Positions 38,474-49,277 of a DNA stretch of 64,000 bases are shown here, in pieces. Below the pieces are notes generated by a model, which did not search any database, was not told the origin of the DNA, and was given only the letters and a program-made list of their open reading frames with translations. The stretch is from Pseudomonas silesiensis (GTDB lineage: Bacteria > Pseudomonadota > Gammaproteobacteria > Pseudomonadales > Pseudomonadaceae): NCBI RefSeq assembly GCF_001661075.1, contig NZ_CP014870.1, positions 434,001 to 498,000 on the forward strand, in the 5' to 3' direction. How positions within the stretch are numbered: the first letter of the stretch is position 1; each line of letters starts with the position of its first letter. The translations under genes were made by a program, and so were the position numbers.

Positions 38474-39661
38474 ATGGCAACGGTAGACCGCTGGCTGCTG
38501 CCAGATGGCATCGAAGAAGTACTGCCACCAGAAGCGGCGCGCATTGAAGTAGCGCGTCGCCAGGTGTTGGATCTGTTCCAGAGCTGGGGTTACGAGTTTG
38601 TCGTGACTCCCCATATCGAGTACCTCGAATCCCTGCTGACCGGCGCGGGCTCGGACCTCGATCTGCGTACCTTCAAGGTCATCGACCCGCAATCGGGCCG
38701 GCAGATGGGCTTCCGTGCAGACATCACGCCGCAAGTGGCGCGCATCGATGCGCACACCCTGCGTCGCGAAGGTCCGAGTCGTCTGTGTTATGCCGGTAGC
38801 GTGCTGCATGCTCAACCGCGTGCACTGTCGTCCTCGCGTAGCCCGATTCAGTTGGGCGCCGAGTTGTACGGCGATGCGAGCCCGAGCAGCGACGTGGAAG
38901 TCATCAGCCTGATGCTGGCCATGCTGCAATTGGCCGACGTGCCGGATGTGCACATGGATCTCGGGCATGTCGGTATCTACCGTGGCCTGGCCCGCGCCGC
39001 CGGTTTGTCCGGTGAAGTCGAGCAACAGTTGTTCGATGCATTGCAACGCAAGGCCATCGATGAGGTCATTACTTTGACCGAAGGCTTGCCTGCCGATCTG
39101 TCGGGCATGCTGCGAGCGCTGGTCGACCTGTGTGGCGGTCGTGAAGTATTGAGCGCTGCCCGCGAGCGTCTGGCGAATGCACCGGCGCCAGTTTTGGCGG
39201 CGCTGGACGATTTGCTGGCAATTGCCGAGCGTCTGTCCACGCGTTTCCCTGAGTTACCGCTGTATTTCGACCTGGGCGAGTTGCGCGGCTACCACTACCA
39301 CACCGGTGTAGTGTTCGCGGTGTTCGTACCGGGCGTTGGTCAGTCCATTGCCCAGGGCGGTCGTTACGACGACATCGGCGCCGACTTCGGTCGCGCCCGT
39401 CCGGCAACCGGCTTCTCCACCGATTTGAAAACCCTGGTGACCCTGGGGCGTGCTGATATCAAGTTACCGTCTGGCGGTATCTGGATGCCGGACAGTACGG
39501 ATACGGCACTCTGGCAGCAGGTTTGCCAGTTGCGCAGTGAGGGTCAGCGTGTCGTTCAGGCATTGCCTGGGCAACCATTGGCCGCCGCCCGTGAAGCGGA
39601 CTGCGACCGGCAATTGATTCAGCAGAACGGGCTTTGGCAAGTATCGCCACTGGCTTCTTGA
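38474..39661 (+). CDS. hisZ: ATP phosphoribosyltransferase regulatory subunit HisZ
   Basis: A HisRS paralogue that activates the short-form HisG in histidine synthesis. 395 residues. Class II synthetase-like motifs are present ([55 protein letters not shown]), but there is no anticodon-binding domain. It is followed after 54 bases by purA, an order conserved in Pseudomonas. Confidence 0.95.
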   Translation: MATVDRWLLPDGIEEVLPPEAARIEVARRQVLDLFQSWGYEFVVTPHIEYLESLLTGAGSDLDLRTFKVIDPQSGRQMGFRADITPQVARIDAHTLRREGPSRLCYAGSVLHAQPRALSSSRSPIQLGAELYGDASPSSDVEVISLMLAMLQLADVPDVHMDLGHVGIYRGLARAAGLSGEVEQQLFDALQRKAIDEVITLTEGLPADLSGMLRALVDLCGGREVLSAARERLANAPAPVLAALDDLLAIAERLSTRFPELPLYFDLGELRGYHYHTGVVFAVFVPGVGQSIAQGGRYDDIGADFGRARPATGFSTDLKTLVTLGRADIKLPSGGIWMPDSTDTALWQQVCQLRSEGQRVVQALPGQPLAAAREADCDRQLIQQNGLWQVSPLAS

Positions 39662-41005
<1,344 letters not shown>

Positions 41006-41024
41006 CAAGTCGTTGATGTAAAAC

Positions 41025-41053
41025 ACAAAGGCCCCTTAATCGGGGCCTTTGTC
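41025..41053 (+). terminator. Rho-independent terminator after purA
   Basis: AAAGGCCCC - TTAAT - CGGGGCCTTT followed by GTCGTTT. Confidence 0.9.
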
Positions 41054-41155
41054 GTTTGTGCCTGTCCGACGGCATGACCTTTGCTGCGATCTTCATTAAG
41101 TGCATCTTTTATGGGGTGCCATCAATTTAATGGCGTCAAAGCAGAAGGATTTCCT

Positions 41156-43090
41156 GTGTCGGCCGTTCTCTCTCTGTTACAAAGCCGTTTATTGCGGCCC
41201 GTGTTCGTTACCTTGGGTATCGCTCTCCTGGTGCAAGTGCTGGTGGCTGTCGCCCTGACGCGGAGCACGGTGACTGCGCTTGAGGCCGATCTGGCCGTTC
41301 GCCTGGGTGCCGACAGTCAAAAACTCTCTGGCGAACTGGAGCAGGCCGGGCGTGAAGTCACGTCGAGCCTCGATAGCCTTTCGACCAACACCCGCCAGCG
41401 CCTTACGGCCGGCTTATCCTCGCGATTGAAAGACGAGCAGGCACAGCTGCGTGCGACGCTGGAAAAGGATTTGAAGGACTCCGCCAATGATATGGCGCAG
41501 CTCCTGGCCTCCGTTGCACCCCGCGCCATGTGGGACAGCGACGTGCCAACCCTGTCCGAATTCGCCCGCCGGGCCCAGCGTAATCCCAACGTGTTGTTCG
41601 TGGTCTACGACGACGCCACGGGTCAGCACCTGACGCGCTACCTCAACCGGGAAAATCCGATCAACAAGGCCCTGCTGGAAAAAGGCCAGGGCGAGCGGGC
41701 GCTGGACAAGGTGCTGGACGCGGCGAAGAACGATCCGTCGGTGTACTACCTCGAAGCCTCGATCAACCCCAATGGCGTGGAAATCGGCAAAGTCCTGATG
41801 GGTGTCTCGACCGCTTCGGTGGAAGCCGATGTGGCGGCGCTGGACAAGCGTTTCCTCGCGTTGATCGCCAGCAGCGATGAACTGGTGGGCGACAGCCTCA
41901 AAGGCGCGGCGGCTGACAGCGCCACGGCGATGCGTGCGCGGCTGCAGTCGGCGCAGGCTACCGCGTCCGAGATGAAATCCAACACCACTGACACGGTGCA
42001 GGAAGCCGCGACCACGTTGCGCTGGCGCATCGGCATGGGCCTGGCGGTCGTAGGTTTCGCTGTGCTGTTGCTGCTCGCGGTGGTGCTGGGGCGTCGAGTG
42101 GTCAATCGCTTGAAAATGCTCATCGCCGCCATGGATGACCTGGCCGCGGGCGAGGGCGACCTGACCAAGCGCGTGCAGATCAACAGCAAGGACGAAATTG
42201 GCGACATGGCCTCGGCGGTCAATCGTTTCGTGGACAAGTTGCAGCCCATCGTGCGTGAGGCGGGTGATGTGGCCCAGCGCACCGGTGTGGAAATCGGCGC
42301 CATGACCTTGCGCAACGCTGGCGCCGATGCGGCGGCCGGCCTACAGCGTGATGAAGTGGCGGAGAGCTTGCGTGCATTGTCGCAGATGGCGGATGACGCT
42401 CAGTCGGAAAGCCACGCCATGCAGGCGGCCCTGCAGCAGGTGGTGGACATTCGTTCGGCCACCGATGAAAACACCCGCACTTCGGCCAAGGTCGGCAGCC
42501 TGATCGAGGCGTTGGCCGGGCAGGTCGATACCGGCTCGAAAGTCATCGAGCGGCTGGCGCAGCAGAGTGAACAGATTGAAGTGGTGCTGACAGTGATTCA
42601 CGGGATCGCCGAGCAGACCAACCTGCTGGCGCTGAACGCGGCCATCGAAGCGGCGCGGGCCGGCGAGACCGGTCGCGGGTTTGCGGTGGTGGCTGATGAA
42701 GTGCGGGCGCTGGCGAGCAAGACCCAGAGCTCCACGGGCGACATTCAGGCGCATATCGTCGCGCTGCAAGAGGGCGCGCGTGAGGCGGTGGCTGCGATCG
42801 GTCAGGCCGGGCGCCAGGCCAGTGAAGGATTGCTGGTGTTGCGTGACAGTGCGCGGTTGCAGCAGTCGGTACAGGCATCTGTCGAGCGGGTGCATTCGGC
42901 GATAGGTCTGGCGACTCAGGCAGCGGCCCATCAGGCGCAGGGTGCGCAAGCGGTGCGCGGGCGGGTCGAGACCATCCATGCACAGGCGGAGAAGGCGGCT
43001 CAGGCGGTGGTGGAGACTACGGCCAGCGGCAAGGTGCTGGATGGGTTGGCGGCGCAGTTGAAGGCGAGCCTGGGGCAGTTCAGGGCTTAA
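41156..43090 (+). CDS. Methyl-accepting chemotaxis protein
   Basis: 644-residue transmembrane chemoreceptor: TM1 about 12-34, a periplasmic sensor region of about 255 residues that looks mainly helical, TM2 about 292-313, HAMP (314-366), then the cytoplasmic signalling domain. The conserved hairpin tip reads [21 protein letters not shown] at about residues 482-502. There is no C-terminal CheR/CheB pentapeptide. The start is a GTG at 41156 ([18 protein letters not shown]) after AAGGA; upstream in-frame residues from 41081 do not look coding. Ligand unknown. No che genes nearby. Confidence 0.9.
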   Translation: MSAVLSLLQSRLLRPVFVTLGIALLVQVLVAVALTRSTVTALEADLAVRLGADSQKLSGELEQAGREVTSSLDSLSTNTRQRLTAGLSSRLKDEQAQLRATLEKDLKDSANDMAQLLASVAPRAMWDSDVPTLSEFARRAQRNPNVLFVVYDDATGQHLTRYLNRENPINKALLEKGQGERALDKVLDAAKNDPSVYYLEASINPNGVEIGKVLMGVSTASVEADVAALDKRFLALIASSDELVGDSLKGAAADSATAMRARLQSAQATASEMKSNTTDTVQEAATTLRWRIGMGLAVVGFAVLLLLAVVLGRRVVNRLKMLIAAMDDLAAGEGDLTKRVQINSKDEIGDMASAVNRFVDKLQPIVREAGDVAQRTGVEIGAMTLRNAGADAAAGLQRDEVAESLRALSQMADDAQSESHAMQAALQQVVDIRSATDENTRTSAKVGSLIEALAGQVDTGSKVIERLAQQSEQIEVVLTVIHGIAEQTNLLALNAAIEAARAGETGRGFAVVADEVRALASKTQSSTGDIQAHIVALQEGAREAVAAIGQAGRQASEGLLVLRDSARLQQSVQASVERVHSAIGLATQAAAHQAQGAQAVRGRVETIHAQAEKAAQAVVETTASGKVLDGLAAQLKASLGQFRA

Positions 43091-43114
43091 AATTTGTATT
43101 GGCGGGTCTCACGC

Positions 43115-43182
43115 CTTCGCGGGCAAGCCTCGCTCCTACAGGGATCGCGCAATTCCTGTAGGAGCGAGGCTTGCCCGCGAAG
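43115..43182. repeat. REP inverted pair
   Basis: Two perfect inverted arms of the type CTGTAGGAGCGAGGCTTGCC plus CGCGAAG flank 12 bases. The right arm ends 3 bases before the stop codon of the permease gene, so it probably also serves as its mRNA 3' end. Confidence 0.88.
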
Positions 43183-43185
43183 CTT

Positions 43186-44751
43186 TCAACGGCTCAAATA
43201 CATCCGGGTTGTCAGCAGGTAAACCGGCAGCCCCGACACCAGTATCAGCAACGCCGCATAAGGCGCCGCCGCCGCAAATTCCACATTCGCGGTATGCGCC
43301 CAAACTTCTGTCGCCAAGGTGTTAAGCCCGGTAGGACTCAACAGCAAAGTCGCCGTCAGCTCCTTCATCGCATCCAGGAACACCAGCGCAAACGCTGCCC
43401 CCAGCGCCGGGAAGATGATCGGCAGGGTCACCCGGCAAAATGCACTGAAAGACGACGCCCCCAACGTGCGCGCGGCCTCTTCCAGCTGCGGTGCCGCCTT
43501 GTTCAGCGCCGTGCGGATCGGCGCTTGAGCCAGCGGCAGGAACAGCAGCGCATAAGCGATCAACAACAATGCCGAGGTCTGGTACAGCACCGGCACATAG
43601 TGCAGCGCGAAGTACACCAGTGTCAGGGCAATCACCAGCCCTGGCAGTGCGTGCAGCAGGTACGGCAGGCGCTCGGCCCAGATCGCCAGCCGACCCTTGT
43701 GGCGCACCACCAGCAAGCCCACTGGAACGGCCAGCACCAGGCACAACGCTGCGCCACCGAGGGACAGCGCCAGAGACGAGAGCAAGGCCTCGCTGATCGC
43801 GGCCACCGGGAACGCCGCTGACGATCCCACCGCCAACCAGTACGCCAGCATTCCCAGTGGAATGCCGCTGCCGATGATCGCCAGCATCAAGCAATAGAGC
43901 TGTCCGACCGTCGCCCAGGGGCCCAGGCGAACCTGTTCTGCCCGGCGTGCCGCGCCTTGCCCGGTGCGCACGTGTCGGCCTTTGCCGCGCACTCGCAACT
44001 CCAGCCATAGCAGTATCAGGCACAATCCTAGCAATACCGCCGAAAGCATCGCCGCGTTGGCGTTGCTGAATTCCAGTTCGAATTGCTGATAGATCGCCGT
44101 GGTGAAGGTCTGCAGGCCAATGATCGACAAGGCGCCGAATTCCACCAGCATGTGCAGGGCGATCAGCAGGGAGCCGGCGAGCAACGATGGCCAGAGCAGT
44201 GGCAAGGTCACCCTGAAGAACACCCCCAAGCGGTTCTGCCCCAGTGTGCGGGCGGACTCCTCGAGAGAAGGGTCGAGATTGCGCAGCGTCGCGGCCACCG
44301 GCAAGAATATCAGCGGATACTTGGACAGGCTCATCACCAGGATTGCCCCGCCCAGGCCTTCGAAGTGAGCGCTCAGGGAGACCCAGGTAAAACTGCTGAC
44401 GAACGCCGGCACGGCGAACGGCAGGCACAGGATCACGCCCCACACTCGGCGTCCCGGCAGATTGCTGCGCTCCAGCAGCCAGGCCAGTGACAGACCGATC
44501 ACACCGCAGGCCAGGGTCACGCCGATCATCAGTGCCAGGGTGTTGCGCAGCAGGCCGAACACATACGGCCGCCACAGCAGGTGCAGCGCTTCGGCCCAGC
44601 CCGCTTGCCAGGTCTTGAGCCCGACATAAGCCAGCGGCAGCAGGCTGAGCACAACCAGCAGCAGCACCGGTAACAGCAACCAGATCGAAGGTCGTTTGCG
44701 CCGTGGTACGTAACCCCCGCGCGAGGCGAGGGCGGATGACGATGGGTTCAT
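43186..44751 (-). CDS. Iron(III)-type ABC transporter permease (FbpB/HitB family)
   Basis: A fused-type permease, 521 residues, with about 12 membrane segments in two homologous halves. Each half has an EAA loop: EESARTLGQNRLGVFFRVTLP and EEAARTLGASSFSAFCRVTLP. Such double permeases serve ferric iron (FbpB/SfuB/HitB) and some thiamine or phosphonate systems; the adjacent binding protein points to iron. Its start overlaps the stop of the binding-protein gene by one base. No ATPase gene is adjacent. Confidence 0.88.
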   Translation of the reverse strand: MNPSSSALASRGGYVPRRKRPSIWLLLPVLLLVVLSLLPLAYVGLKTWQAGWAEALHLLWRPYVFGLLRNTLALMIGVTLACGVIGLSLAWLLERSNLPGRRVWGVILCLPFAVPAFVSSFTWVSLSAHFEGLGGAILVMSLSKYPLIFLPVAATLRNLDPSLEESARTLGQNRLGVFFRVTLPLLWPSLLAGSLLIALHMLVEFGALSIIGLQTFTTAIYQQFELEFSNANAAMLSAVLLGLCLILLWLELRVRGKGRHVRTGQGAARRAEQVRLGPWATVGQLYCLMLAIIGSGIPLGMLAYWLAVGSSAAFPVAAISEALLSSLALSLGGAALCLVLAVPVGLLVVRHKGRLAIWAERLPYLLHALPGLVIALTLVYFALHYVPVLYQTSALLLIAYALLFLPLAQAPIRTALNKAAPQLEEAARTLGASSFSAFCRVTLPIIFPALGAAFALVFLDAMKELTATLLLSPTGLNTLATEVWAHTANVEFAAAAPYAALLILVSGLPVYLLTTRMYLSR

Positions 44752-45761
44752 CAGTTCAAGCCAACGTCACGTTCCAGGTCCAGGGCTTCTTCGGCATTGC
44801 CAAGATCGGCTGGCGTGACCTTTGGTGCCTCCAGTTCGCCGAACGGCTTGAGGCCGCGATCCGATTGCATGCCTTTGTGCAGCGGGTATTCGGCGGTGGT
44901 CTGGGTGATCACCCGCTGGCCTTCTTCACTGGCCATGTAGGCGAGGAATTGCTGGGCTTGCTTCGGATGTTTGCTGGATTTGAGCACGGCCGCGCTGGAA
45001 ACCGTGATCAAACCGCCGACGTCGCCACCGGTGAAGTAATGCAGTTTCGAATCGAGCTGGCCTTTTTCACGCTGCAGGGCGAACCAGTAGTAGTTGTTCA
45101 CCAGCACGGTGGCGACTTCGCCGTTTTCCACAGCCTTCAGGGCAACCATATTGTTGCTGTAGGTCTTGCCGAACGCACGCAGACCGGTCAGCCACTCTTC
45201 AGCCGCATCCATGCCGTGCACCTTGATGATCGCCACCGCCTGTTCCTGGAACGCGCCGCTGGTAGGCACGAAGCCGACCTTGCCTTGCCATTTCGGATCG
45301 GAAAACTCCATCACCGACTTGGGCAGGTCTTTTTCGTCGATCAGTTTCGGGTTGAAGGCGACGACGCGGACTCGTGCGGTGATGCCGATCCAGGTGCCAT
45401 TGCCGGCAACGTAGTCTTTCGGCAGAACGGCGAGGGTGGCGGCATCGGTCTGCGCCAGCAAGCCCTGTTCGCCGAGCTTGTTCAGTGGTGGCGACTCTTC
45501 GGTGTAGATCACGTCGGCAGGGGAGCGGTCGCCTTCTTCGACGACCTGGCTGGCGAGCTGGTTGCTGCTGCCCTTGCGCACATTGACGTGAATGCCGGTC
45601 TTGGCTTCAAAGGCTTTGGCGATAGCATCGCCGACTTCCTTGTGTTGTCCGTTATAGAGCGTCAGGGAAACTGGATCGGCGGCCTGGGTGAGGGGAGTGG
45701 CCAATGCCAGGCCAAACAGGGTGATGGTCAGGCCGCGGCGCAGGGTATTTCGAAACAACAT
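44751..45761 (-). CDS. Periplasmic ferric-iron-binding protein (FbpA/HitA family)
   Basis: 336 residues with a Sec signal peptide cut near TQAA-D (residue 28). The mature protein starts VSLTLYNGQHKEVGDAIAKAFEAKTGI, as in FbpA-like iron-binding proteins. The adjacent tyrosines that bind Fe(III) are Tyr224-Tyr225 in VNNYYWFALQ. It is the first gene of a two-gene operon with the permease, behind a Fur-box-like sequence. GAGGA precedes its ATG. Confidence 0.9.
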   Translation of the reverse strand: MLFRNTLRRGLTITLFGLALATPLTQAADPVSLTLYNGQHKEVGDAIAKAFEAKTGIHVNVRKGSSNQLASQVVEEGDRSPADVIYTEESPPLNKLGEQGLLAQTDAATLAVLPKDYVAGNGTWIGITARVRVVAFNPKLIDEKDLPKSVMEFSDPKWQGKVGFVPTSGAFQEQAVAIIKVHGMDAAEEWLTGLRAFGKTYSNNMVALKAVENGEVATVLVNNYYWFALQREKGQLDSKLHYFTGGDVGGLITVSSAAVLKSSKHPKQAQQFLAYMASEEGQRVITQTTAEYPLHKGMQSDRGLKPFGELEAPKVTPADLGNAEEALDLERDVGLN

Positions 45762-45798
45762 TCGCAGGGTTCCTCACTGTCGCATTGTAAAATCTTGC

Positions 45799-45817
45799 AA
45801 CAATGATAAACGATATT
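45799..45817 (-). promoter_or_regulatory. Fur-box-like operator upstream of the iron-binding protein gene
   Basis: AACAATGATAAACGATATT matches the 19-bp consensus GATAATGATAATCATTATC at 13 positions by eye, with the ATGATAA half intact. It sits about 40-60 bases upstream of the start codon, in the promoter region, which fits iron repression. Confidence 0.55.
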
Positions 45818-45873
45818 GTTTCTCAAGTGCGCCTTGCGGGGCTGGCATGCTTTTGTTAGGAGAGCGTATCACC

Positions 45874-45975
45874 CTGTAGGAGCGAGCTTGCTCGCGATAA
45901 ACCTGAGAGCGCCACGGGGTGTCAGGCTTACAGCGTTATCGTTCACGTCCATCGCGAGCAAGCTCGCTCCTACAG
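45874..45975. repeat. REPIN with conserved inner spacer
   Basis: Perfect 25-bp inverted arms (CTGTAGGAGCGAGCTTGCTC plus GCGAT) at 45874-45898 and 45951-45975 around a 52-base spacer. The spacer is close to that of the element at 26836 (GAGAGCGCC-CGGGGTGTCAGG-TTA-AGCGTTATCGTT). Confidence 0.9.
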
Positions 45976-46007
45976 GGGGGCTTGATAGTTTTGGAAGCCG
46001 GAAACGC

Positions 46008-46030
46008 AAAAACCCGCTTTCGCGGGTTTC
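46008..46030 (-). terminator. Terminator of the downstream tRNA-Leu gene
   Basis: AAACCCGC - GAAA - GCGGGTTTTT read on the minus strand, 35 bases after the tRNA 3' end. Confidence 0.88.
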
Positions 46031-46064
46031 TGTGAAATTCAAGATCGTGACCTTGAATTTGAAT

Positions 46065-46151
46065 TGGTGCCCAGAAGAAGACTCGAACTTCCACGACCTT
46101 GCGGTCACCAGCACCTGAAGCTGGCGTGTCTACCAATTTCACCATCTGGGC
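46065..46151 (-). tRNA. tRNA-Leu (anticodon CAG), copy 1
   Basis: 87 bases with encoded CCA. Acceptor GCCCAGA pairs with TCTGGGC, the anticodon stem CCAGC/GCTGG holds loop TTCAGGT (anticodon CAG), a long class II variable arm (TGACCGCAAGGTCG) follows, and the T loop reads GTTCGAGTC. It decodes CUG, the dominant Leu codon here. Identical in sequence to the copy at 46319. Confidence 0.97.
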
Positions 46152-46186
46152 ATTCATCTTCAGCGTTGCCGCTGTTGATGTGGCGC

Positions 46187-46215
46187 ACTATACGGAGAGC
46201 TTTTTGATCTGTAAA
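46187..46215 (-). promoter_or_regulatory. Sigma-70 promoter of tRNA-Leu copy 1
   Basis: On the minus strand TTTACA (46215-46210), 17 bases, TATAGT (46192-46187). The same boxes with a very similar spacer stand before the second copy. Confidence 0.85.
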
Positions 46216-46254
46216 CCCCTGATTTGATTTTAATAAATCAGAAGCCCCAAATGC

Positions 46255-46280
46255 AAAAAACCCGCTTTCGCGGGTTTTTG
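46255..46280 (-). terminator. Terminator of the upstream tRNA-Leu gene
   Basis: AAAAACCCGC - GAAA - GCGGGTTTTTT on the minus strand, nearly identical to the one at 46008. Confidence 0.9.
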
Positions 46281-46318
46281 TGCGAGCCTTGAAATTGATC
46301 TAATCTCAAGCTCGTAAT

Positions 46319-46405
46319 TGGTGCCCAGAAGAAGACTCGAACTTCCACGACCTTGCGGTCACCAGCACCTGAAGCTGGCGTGTCTACCAATTTCACCATC
46401 TGGGC
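46319..46405 (-). tRNA. tRNA-Leu (anticodon CAG), copy 2
   Basis: 87 bases with encoded CCA, same structure and sequence as the copy at 46065. With its promoter and terminator it forms one half of a tandem duplication with a period of 254 bases. Confidence 0.97.
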
Positions 46406-46441
46406 AGTATCGGCAGCGCTAGTGCGTCGTCGATGGCGCGC

Positions 46442-46470
46442 ACTATACGGAGCGTCTTTTTAACTGTAAA
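46442..46470 (-). promoter_or_regulatory. Sigma-70 promoter of tRNA-Leu copy 2
   Basis: TTTACA (46470-46465), 17-base spacer, TATAGT (46447-46442), about 37 bases before the mature tRNA. Confidence 0.85.
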
Positions 46471-46631
46471 CCCCTGCCATCAAAAAAACCTGGATTTTTT
46501 TACCAATGGCATTTAAATCAGCTTCGAGGTGTCCATTAAGGGCTTTAGACAGGCTGTCATAGCCTGAAATTTCCCGTTTCATTACGCCTATGCCAAACTA
46601 ACCCGTATATAGACAAGGTGAAAACTCTCTA

Positions 46632-49277
46632 ATGGCCGATTGGCAGTCCCTCGATCCCGAGGCCGCTCGTGAAGCGGAAAAATATGAAAACCCTATTCCT
46701 AGCCGCGAACTGATCCTTCAGCACCTTGCTGATCGGGGTTCGCCTGCTAACCGCGAGCAGCTGGTCGAAGAGTTTGGTCTGACCACAGAAGACCAGATCG
46801 AAGCCCTGCGCCGCCGCCTGCGCGCCATGGAGCGCGACGCTCAACTCATCTATACCCGTCGCGGCACCTATGCGCCGGTGGACAAGCTCGACCTGATCCT
46901 GGGCCGCATCAGCGGCCACCGTGACGGCTTCGGCTTCCTGGTCCCGGACGACGGCAGTGACGACCTGTTCATGAGCCCGGCGCAAATGCGCCTGGTGTTC
47001 GATGGCGACCGTGCCCTGGCCCGTGTTTCCGGCCTGGATCGTCGCGGTCGCCGCGAAGGCATGATCGTCGAAGTGGTCTCCCGTGCTCACGAAACCATCG
47101 TTGGTCGCTACTTCGAAGAGGGCGGTATCGGTTTCGTGGTGGCGGACAATCCGAAGATCCAGCAGGAAGTGCTGGTGACACCGGGCCGCAATGCCAACGC
47201 CAAGATCGGTCAGTTCGTCGAAGTGAAGATCACTCACTGGCCGACACCGCGCTTCCAGCCGCAGGGCGACGTGGTTGAGGTCGTGGGGAACTACATGGCG
47301 CCTGGCATGGAGATCGATGTTGCCCTGCGCACTTACGATATTCCTCACGTCTGGCCTGAAGCGGTGCTCAAAGAAGCCGCCAAGCTCAAGCCGGAAGTCG
47401 AAGAGAAGGACAAAGAGAAGCGCATCGACCTGCGTCATCTGCCGTTCGTCACCATTGACGGCGAAGATGCGCGCGACTTCGACGACGCGGTCTACTGCGA
47501 AGCCAAGCCGGGCAAGCTGCGCCTGTTCTCCGGTGGCTGGAAGTTGTACGTGGCGATTGCCGACGTTTCCAGCTACGTGAAAATCGGTTCGGCCCTGGAT
47601 AACGAATCCCAGGTTCGCGGCAACTCGGTGTACTTCCCCGAGCGCGTGATTCCGATGCTGCCGGAGCAGCTGTCCAACGGCCTGTGCTCGCTGAACCCGC
47701 ACGTCGATCGCCTGGCCATGGTTTGCGAGATGACCATCTCCAAATCCGGCGAGATGACCGACTATTGCTTCTACGAAGCGGTGATCCACTCTCACGCGCG
47801 CCTGACCTACAACAAGGTCAGCGCCATGCTGGAAACGCCGAAACTCACCGAGGCGCGTCAGCTTCGTGGCGAGTACAACGACGTTCTGCCGCACCTCAAG
47901 CAGCTTTACTCGCTGTACAAAGTGCTGCTCGCCGCTCGTCACGTGCGTGGCGCGATCGATTTCGAAACCCTGGAAACCCGGATCATCTTCGGCACCGAGC
48001 GCAAGATCGCCGAGATCCGCCCGACCGTTCGCAACGACGCCCACAAGCTGATCGAGGAATGCATGCTGGCGGCCAACGTGGCCACCGCCGAATTCCTGAA
48101 AAAGCACGAAATTCCTGCGCTGTATCGCGTTCACGATGGCCCGCCACCGGAGCGTCTGGAAAAACTGCGTGCGTTCCTCGGCGAGCTCGGCCTGTCCCTG
48201 CACAAAGGCAAGGACGGCCCGTCGCCGAAGGATTACCAGGCATTGCTGGCCGGCATCAAAGACCGTCCCGATTTCCACCTGATCCAGACCGTGATGCTGC
48301 GCTCGTTGAGCCAGGCGGTGTACAGCGCCGATAACCAGGGCCACTTCGGCCTGAATTACGAAGCCTATACGCACTTCACCTCGCCGATCCGTCGCTACCC
48401 GGACTTGCTCACGCACCGGGCGATCCGCAGCGTCATCCATTCGAAAATGAACACCCCGCACGTTCGCCGTGCCGGCGCGATGACCATTCCGAAGGCGCGC
48501 ATCTATCCGTACGACGAAGCGATCCTGGAGCAGCTCGGCGAGCAGTGCTCGATGAGCGAGCGCCGCGCCGACGAAGCCACCCGTGACGTGGTGAACTGGC
48601 TCAAGTGCGAGTTCATGAAGGACCGCGTAGGCGAGTCGTTCCCGGGTGTGATCACCGCCGTGACCGGTTTCGGCCTGTTCGTCGAGCTGACCGATATCTA
48701 CGTCGAAGGCCTGGTGCACGTCACCGCGCTGCCGGGCGATTACTACCATTTCGATCCTGTGCATCACCGCCTGGCCGGTGAGCGTACCGGCCGCAGCTTC
48801 CGCTTGGGCGACACCGTTGAAGTCCGGGTCATGCGCGTCGACCTCGACGAGCGCAAGATCGACTTCGAGATGGCTGAAAAAACCATCAGCGCGCCGATCG
48901 GTCGCAAGAAGCGCGGAACGGAAAAAACCGAGCCAGCCGCCAAGACTGCTGCAAAAACAGCGGCAGAGCCGGCATCGGCGAAAACCGCTGGTCGTCGTCC
49001 TGCCAAGGAAAAGGCTGTCGAGGCCTATCGCCCGAGCGATGCCGCGGCGAAAAACGCCGAGTTGCGCAAGAGTCGTGAACTGAAGCAGGCGTTGCTGTCT
49101 GAAGCAAAAAGCGGCGGTAAAGCGGCGTCTGGGGGAAAGACCGGACGGTCGGCGCCTGACAAGGCCCCCGGCGGCAAGCCAGCAAAACCGAGCAAGCACC
49201 GTAAAGGCCCGCCCAAGGCGGGTTCCGCTCCAGCTGCCAAAAGCGGCGGGGTACGTAAACCTAAGGCCAAGTCATGA
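46632..49277 (+). CDS. rnr: Ribonuclease R
   Basis: Processive 3'-5' exoribonuclease that digests structured RNA. 881 residues: an N-terminal winged helix (about 20-85), two cold-shock domains (about 85-250), the RNB catalytic domain with the metal-binding motif IDGEDARDFDDA at about residue 277, an S1 domain (about 665-750), and a Lys/Ala/Gly-rich basic tail of about 125 residues. The tail is long for the family. Overlaps rlmB by 4 bp (ATGA). Confidence 0.96.
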   Translation: MADWQSLDPEAAREAEKYENPIPSRELILQHLADRGSPANREQLVEEFGLTTEDQIEALRRRLRAMERDAQLIYTRRGTYAPVDKLDLILGRISGHRDGFGFLVPDDGSDDLFMSPAQMRLVFDGDRALARVSGLDRRGRREGMIVEVVSRAHETIVGRYFEEGGIGFVVADNPKIQQEVLVTPGRNANAKIGQFVEVKITHWPTPRFQPQGDVVEVVGNYMAPGMEIDVALRTYDIPHVWPEAVLKEAAKLKPEVEEKDKEKRIDLRHLPFVTIDGEDARDFDDAVYCEAKPGKLRLFSGGWKLYVAIADVSSYVKIGSALDNESQVRGNSVYFPERVIPMLPEQLSNGLCSLNPHVDRLAMVCEMTISKSGEMTDYCFYEAVIHSHARLTYNKVSAMLETPKLTEARQLRGEYNDVLPHLKQLYSLYKVLLAARHVRGAIDFETLETRIIFGTERKIAEIRPTVRNDAHKLIEECMLAANVATAEFLKKHEIPALYRVHDGPPPERLEKLRAFLGELGLSLHKGKDGPSPKDYQALLAGIKDRPDFHLIQTVMLRSLSQAVYSADNQGHFGLNYEAYTHFTSPIRRYPDLLTHRAIRSVIHSKMNTPHVRRAGAMTIPKARIYPYDEAILEQLGEQCSMSERRADEATRDVVNWLKCEFMKDRVGESFPGVITAVTGFGLFVELTDIYVEGLVHVTALPGDYYHFDPVHHRLAGERTGRSFRLGDTVEVRVMRVDLDERKIDFEMAEKTISAPIGRKKRGTEKTEPAAKTAAKTAAEPASAKTAGRRPAKEKAVEAYRPSDAAAKNAELRKSRELKQALLSEAKSGGKAASGGKTGRSAPDKAPGGKPAKPSKHRKGPPKAGSAPAAKSGGVRKPKAKS

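Noticed and set aside
46065..46405. tRNA genes as an integration hotspot with attachment sites
   Set aside because: The repeated sequence is a complete second tRNA unit with promoter and terminator, not a partial tRNA 3' end, and nothing foreign lies between.
46629..49199. An 856-codon minus-strand ORF opposite rnr
   Set aside because: Antisense shadow of RNase R, biased composition, no recognisable motif.
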